A stretch of DNA of 64,000 bases, from positions 4,650,001 to 4,714,000 of the forward strand of contig NC_064213.1 of NCBI RefSeq assembly GCF_023101765.2, in the 5' to 3' direction. This DNA comes from Spodoptera frugiperda (taxonomy: Eukaryota; Arthropoda; Insecta; Lepidoptera; Noctuidae). Of the stretch, positions 59,901 to 64,000 are shown piece by piece (the first letter of the stretch is position 1; every line of letters starts with the position of its first letter). Under the pieces are notes generated by a model that was not told the DNA's origin, ran no database searches, and worked only from the letters and a program-made list of their open reading frames with translations. Position numbers and translations under genes: made by a program.

Positions 59901-61359
59901 TACTGGTAAAGTGTTACGTTTCACACATAAGACATATCCAGTTCAGTTATTTTTCTACGCTCAATATGTAAGTATTATAAAACAAGAGAAGAAATTAGTA
60001 TACAAACTCCAATATACCACTTAATATTTTTGCCAACGAATGTACCACGCTACCAGGAACAAATATCGAAAATATCATAGAATGCTCACTTCAGCAGCTT
60101 CAGCTATATCATAACTGGACGTTAAAACTTTTTCATTGGTCACTGGAATGAGATATTGCTACCAGTTTTACTTCAGCGAGATTCGGAAAATATTTCTAGT
60201 AGTTATAATGTTTTATTAGTTTTGACGGCGACTGTACTTGTCTCAGCTATTTTATTTTTTATTTTGTGCCAGCCAGTTCCGATTATTTTGAATTAAATTC
60301 TAAGGTCATTGAACTCTTCTCTCGTCGTTTTGTCGAATACATGTTTATTGCTTGGATTTTTCAATCATCGTAAATATCTAGTCTGTGAATTCATAAAATA
60401 AAATATATTGGTAGAGAAAAAGAGCTTGTATTTTTAGATTTAATTTCCGGGCCTGAATGAGTATTATGTACATATGTACTGAGAGTTTGGAATATTCCTT
60501 TACTTTTGCGAAGTAGTAGATTCATAAACATACACATTGATTCAAATAATAAAGAAGCAAGATTATCACTTATTACCAAGCACTAAGCAAAAAAGTATTT
60601 TCTAACTCAAAATGTTTAGGTAGGTTGTAGGTACTAATTATAAAACTAAATTAAATACAACATAAACAGAACATACGTACACATACACATCAATATAGCC
60701 TACACAGCTACGCGTAATCCGATACTGAACATGGCTGCGCTCGCTACGAACGCTACGAAATCATAGATCTACGCGTCTACTACGCTGCTACGCCGTAGCG
60801 GGCTATTCGTCAATTAGGGGCTATAATTATCTCATTGTGTTACGTAGCGTGGGCTACTAAATTAGATGGAATATTCTAGTAGGTGGGTGTACGATCACGT
60901 GGATATTTTTGTATCAATTATATACCTACTTAGATATGTATGTGCTGTAATAAGTTAAAATTATATTTAACACGTGGGTAGACCTCCCACTAGAACCTAG
61001 TAAGTAAGTTATAGAGTCTAGACTAGACCTAGTAAGTAAGGTAACTTACCGTTATCTAAACGTGTAATTTCTTAATACCTAATAAAGATATTTTTGTTGA
61101 ATTTGTGTGGTTGAATTATTTTGAATTACTTAGGGGCAAACTCAATTACCATAGTTGTCCACAGTGGCATTGTAAAGGTTAGGAACCACTGCACTGGGTG
61201 GACCGGCGACATCATCAGAGTCACTGGAACCAGTCGATGGCTTTGTTCAACAGTGGACGTCTTTCGGTTAAGGATTATGATGATTTACATTGTGATTTAT
61301 ATTTTATTGAGGTTTGAGAAGCCTCTTAATCCTTCTCATGGATGAAGGTGGTGGTTCGT

Positions 61360-61530
61360 AATCTGACAAGTACCAATGTGACTTTTCCGAGTAATTATTT
61401 TACAAAATTATATTTTAGACATCACTGACAAACGGCGAAAGATATCGTGAGCAAATCTGGACTTATATATATAGTTTCTAATTGTAAGTTTGAAATCGCA
61501 ACCGTTTTGAGCAAGAGTGGTGATTGATGC
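61360..61530 (+). repeat. SINE family D copy, partial
   Basis: AAGTACCAATGTGACTTTTCC, GACATCACTGACAAACGGCG and a ATCGTGAGCAAATCTGGACT block match 57950-58165. Confidence 0.55.
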
Positions 61531-61999
61531 TCAAAATCTTCTTCGTATAGGGAAAAGAATTTTCTACTACAAATTCTATTTCACAAAAATTCTAGCTTCT
61601 CTACTATAAAGTAGAGCACTAATTTATGCGAACCACTTTCATCTTATCAGAATATATAAGTGAGATGGACCAGAAATATTATGTTTAACAAGAGTAATTT
61701 GAATAATTTTGAATTATTTAATTCAATTAATTTATGTCTTTACTCTTCTTAGGGCCTTTAAGGCCTTTTAATGTTCTTTTGAATAGTTATTTAAGTAATA
61801 GTAAGATTTATTTTAATTTATATCAGAGAGTCTACCAAGGCTTTGAATTTCAAGGTCTATTTATACTAGAGCTTTTATATTTCAAAATCCTCAAGTAAAG
61901 TCTTTTTACCTAGGACAGCTATCCAAGTTGTTAATAGAAATCTTCTGTTATTTAAGCCTGTAAAGGAAAGTAGTTATGCTAGGCATAATTATGTTTATC

Positions 62000-62140
62000 C
62001 GGAGCTGCGGACTACCTTGCGGATTTACCGGGGCTCCGGCTCGACAAGCAGGAGTAGGAACGGGGTGGTTTTTAGTCAGTAAGAGTCTGACACTTCCTCT
62101 CGCGTCGCCCAAAGTTATTGGATGATTTTCCCCCCTCAAA
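62000..62140 (-). repeat. Family A repeat, minus strand
   Basis: GGAGCTGCGGACTACCTTGC, CGGGGCTCCGGCTCGACAAG, GGAACGGGGTGGTTTTTAG and GAGTCTGACACTTCCTCTCG; the best preserved family A copy here. Confidence 0.7.
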
Positions 62141-62274
62141 AAAAGGCATGATTCTGTTTGCCTTGTTGGTCGAGTTTTGAACTGAATTCTTGTCACTTTA
62201 TTATTAGCGATTTTTCCACTGTTATACGGATTCTGGAATTATGACTGGTTTATGCAAAAAGCATACTTTTTAAG

Positions 62275-62360
62275 TCTTTGACTGCTAATAGAAAACTGTT
62301 GAAGGCAAATCCTCCGCTAACGTCGGTCACCGGTGACCACCACGGCATTCAATGTGTTAA
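62275..62360 (+). repeat. Family C repeat copy
   Basis: TTTGACTGCTAATAGAAAACTG, CCTCCGCTAACGTCGGTCAC and CCACGGCATTCAATGTGTTAA. Confidence 0.7.
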
Positions 62361-63277
62361 TTGGACTTTTACCATAACTAGTGAAAAGTGGGTGTTACAT
62401 TTGCCTACCTATACGTGCACATTTTCCAATCTTTTTTTGATCCGTTTTCATCTGCTATCATTCACCAACTATTAGCAGATGCGTGTTATGCCTTATGTCG
62501 ATTTTAGTGAGGTTTCCTATTGAAAGACCCATATATCCATCTGATATTTAGTTGCTGCAAGTCATAGCGCTTTAGGCGTTTAGTGTAACTGATATGGTTC
62601 AATTTTGAATGAATTATAAAAGCTTTGATTTTTAATTAAGTGCTTTGCGATACCAAAAACTGTTTAGTTACCATCCGAATGACCTGGCTTCAAAAACATT
62701 TTGAAGATTAAAAGATGTGACGTCATAGACAGATAATTTAATACCTAATATACAGGTATTGTAACAAACCAATAAGGAGTCCGAATCATTAGTATTATTA
62801 AAGCCAAATAACCTATTGTGTGCTTCATATTACGAGTCATATTATCATCTTCAATGCTTAGACAACAATAGGTATCCTCGTCATTCTCTAAATATAAGGT
62901 TTCTTAATTCTTGATTGGACTAAGATTTTCATTCATATGTCTATTACTTACATAGTTATTTCAGTAAGACTATGAATAGAAGATCATAATATATGTTACA
63001 ATAGATAATTTTAGTCTATTCTATGAATATGTATTGTTAGTTAGAACTTCAGCCTTCTAGAGTCTTCAAATTCATTCAGAATTTCAAAGTTAACCTAACT
63101 GTGGTAGTCATTAATTAAGTTATACCAAAATCAGAAGGTCATAAGGGCCTATTATATTTAGACCGATACACATTAAGTGCTTATAATCACTTAATAATTA
63201 ACCATGCTAAACATACGAACAATCACGCATACAAAGGCATCAGGCATTCAGGATTTACTGTAACATATATATATAAA

Positions 63278-63480
63278 AATACTAGCGCCCCGCCCCACCT
63301 TCGCAATGGGTGCAATGGTGATATATTATTATGCATGTGTTATACATATAAACTTTCCTCTTGAATCACTCTATCTATTAAAAAAACCGCATCAAATTCC
63401 GTTCCGTAGTTTTAAAGATTTAAGCATACAAAGGGACATAGGGACAGAAAAAGCGACTTTGTTTTACACCATGTAGCGAT
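63278..63480 (+). repeat. Interspersed repeat beginning CTAGCG-CCCGCCCC
   Basis: TACTAGCGCCCCGCCCCACC, TAAACTTTCCTCTTGAATCAC and CATCAAATTCCGTTCCGTAG form a repeat I recognise as widespread in Lepidoptera; the class is uncertain. Confidence 0.55.
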
Positions 63481-64000
63481 TTATACAAGCTTCGTCAGGA
63501 AAACATTGCTTGGTTCTAAACGGAAGCGAACCCACGCGTTATAGAAAAAATGGTGCAATTAACGAATGTTAATGGAGCGTTCAGTAATAGTTTGTAGCTT
63601 GCAAACAAATGCAAGCGGCGTCGGAGTAAAAGGTCTGAATAATCCCAAACGTATTTTAAATGTAAAATGTGGAGTTTGTTTTGTGTATGCTATGTCTATT
63701 TTTGGTGCTGAATACTAAGTAAGCGGGTGTGAAATGTGTGAATGAAAGTATTTCTTTTTATATTAGGATGTTGTTATTTTTTTTAGTCAGATGATATTAC
63801 TAATGAATACGATGTTTTGTATTCAATCTGTGAATAGAGTACATGATTATTGTATGTCTTATAGATTATTTTAAAATATCAAACACGTATTTTTTATTTT
63901 CTTACAGAAACAATTAGTTTCGAAGATATATCGATTTAAAATATCGCGTGACGTCATTTCTAGGTACATTTTAAGCGTAGAAATGACGTAATTGCTCCAC

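Larger units (their letters stand above)
56200..64000. other. Gene-free, repeat-rich region downstream of Sf3b4
   Basis: I found no spliced or single-exon gene on either strand over 7.8 kb. It contains repeats at 57385, 57950, 58565, 59335, 59762, 61237, 61360, 62000, 62275 and 63280, and AT-rich sequence with many TACCTA runs. Confidence 0.65.

Overview
The window looks like nuclear DNA of a moth, most likely a noctuid. The genes are intron-rich, the DNA between them is AT-rich, and interspersed repeats typical of Lepidoptera are dense: tRNA-derived SINEs, small inverted-repeat transposons, Helitron-like tails, and repeats ending in GATGAT runs. The species is an inference from repeat flavour; I cannot name it from sequence alone.

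Layout. From 0.3 to about 26 kb, three alpha-amylase genes (glycoside hydrolase family 13) lie in tandem on the minus strand. Copy 1 (321-4700) is a GC-rich, conventional digestive amylase whose last exon lies beyond the left edge. Copies 2 (7848-13.6 kb) and 3 (15262-26.0 kb) are complete nine-exon genes of 508 and 503 codons. They are AT-rich, have two more introns in the catalytic region, lack the glycine-rich mobile loop, and carry Arg at the chloride-site position where copy 1 has Gln. The first intron of copy 3 holds a nearly full-length RLE-type (R2/R4/Dong-like) non-LTR retrotransposon, antisense to the gene, with one frame break inside its reverse transcriptase.

From 32.1 to 52.7 kb on the minus strand lies a 13-exon gene for the F-box/leucine-rich-repeat protein FBXL4 (611 codons). 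Its introns hold a 5'-truncated RLE retrotransposon of a second lineage, a decayed TA-flanked (pogo-like) DNA transposon and several small inverted-repeat elements. It is arranged head to head with the splicing-factor gene SF3B4 (53307-56131, plus strand, six exons, 342 codons). The 654-bp divergent promoter region between them contains a perfect 48-bp palindrome. From 56.2 to 64 kb I see no gene, only repeats.

How the genes relate. The amylases are secreted and probably digest starch, with copies 2 and 3 likely specialised paralogs. FBXL4 (ubiquitin ligase adaptor linked to mitophagy) and SF3B4 (U2 snRNP) are housekeeping genes that may share a promoter region. I found no CRISPR array, genuine tRNA or rRNA gene, or new multi-gene system. 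The most unusual features are the divergent amylase pair, the two RLE retrotransposon lineages and the promoter palindrome. Exon boundaries were read by eye from GT/AG sites, reading phase and homology to known families.
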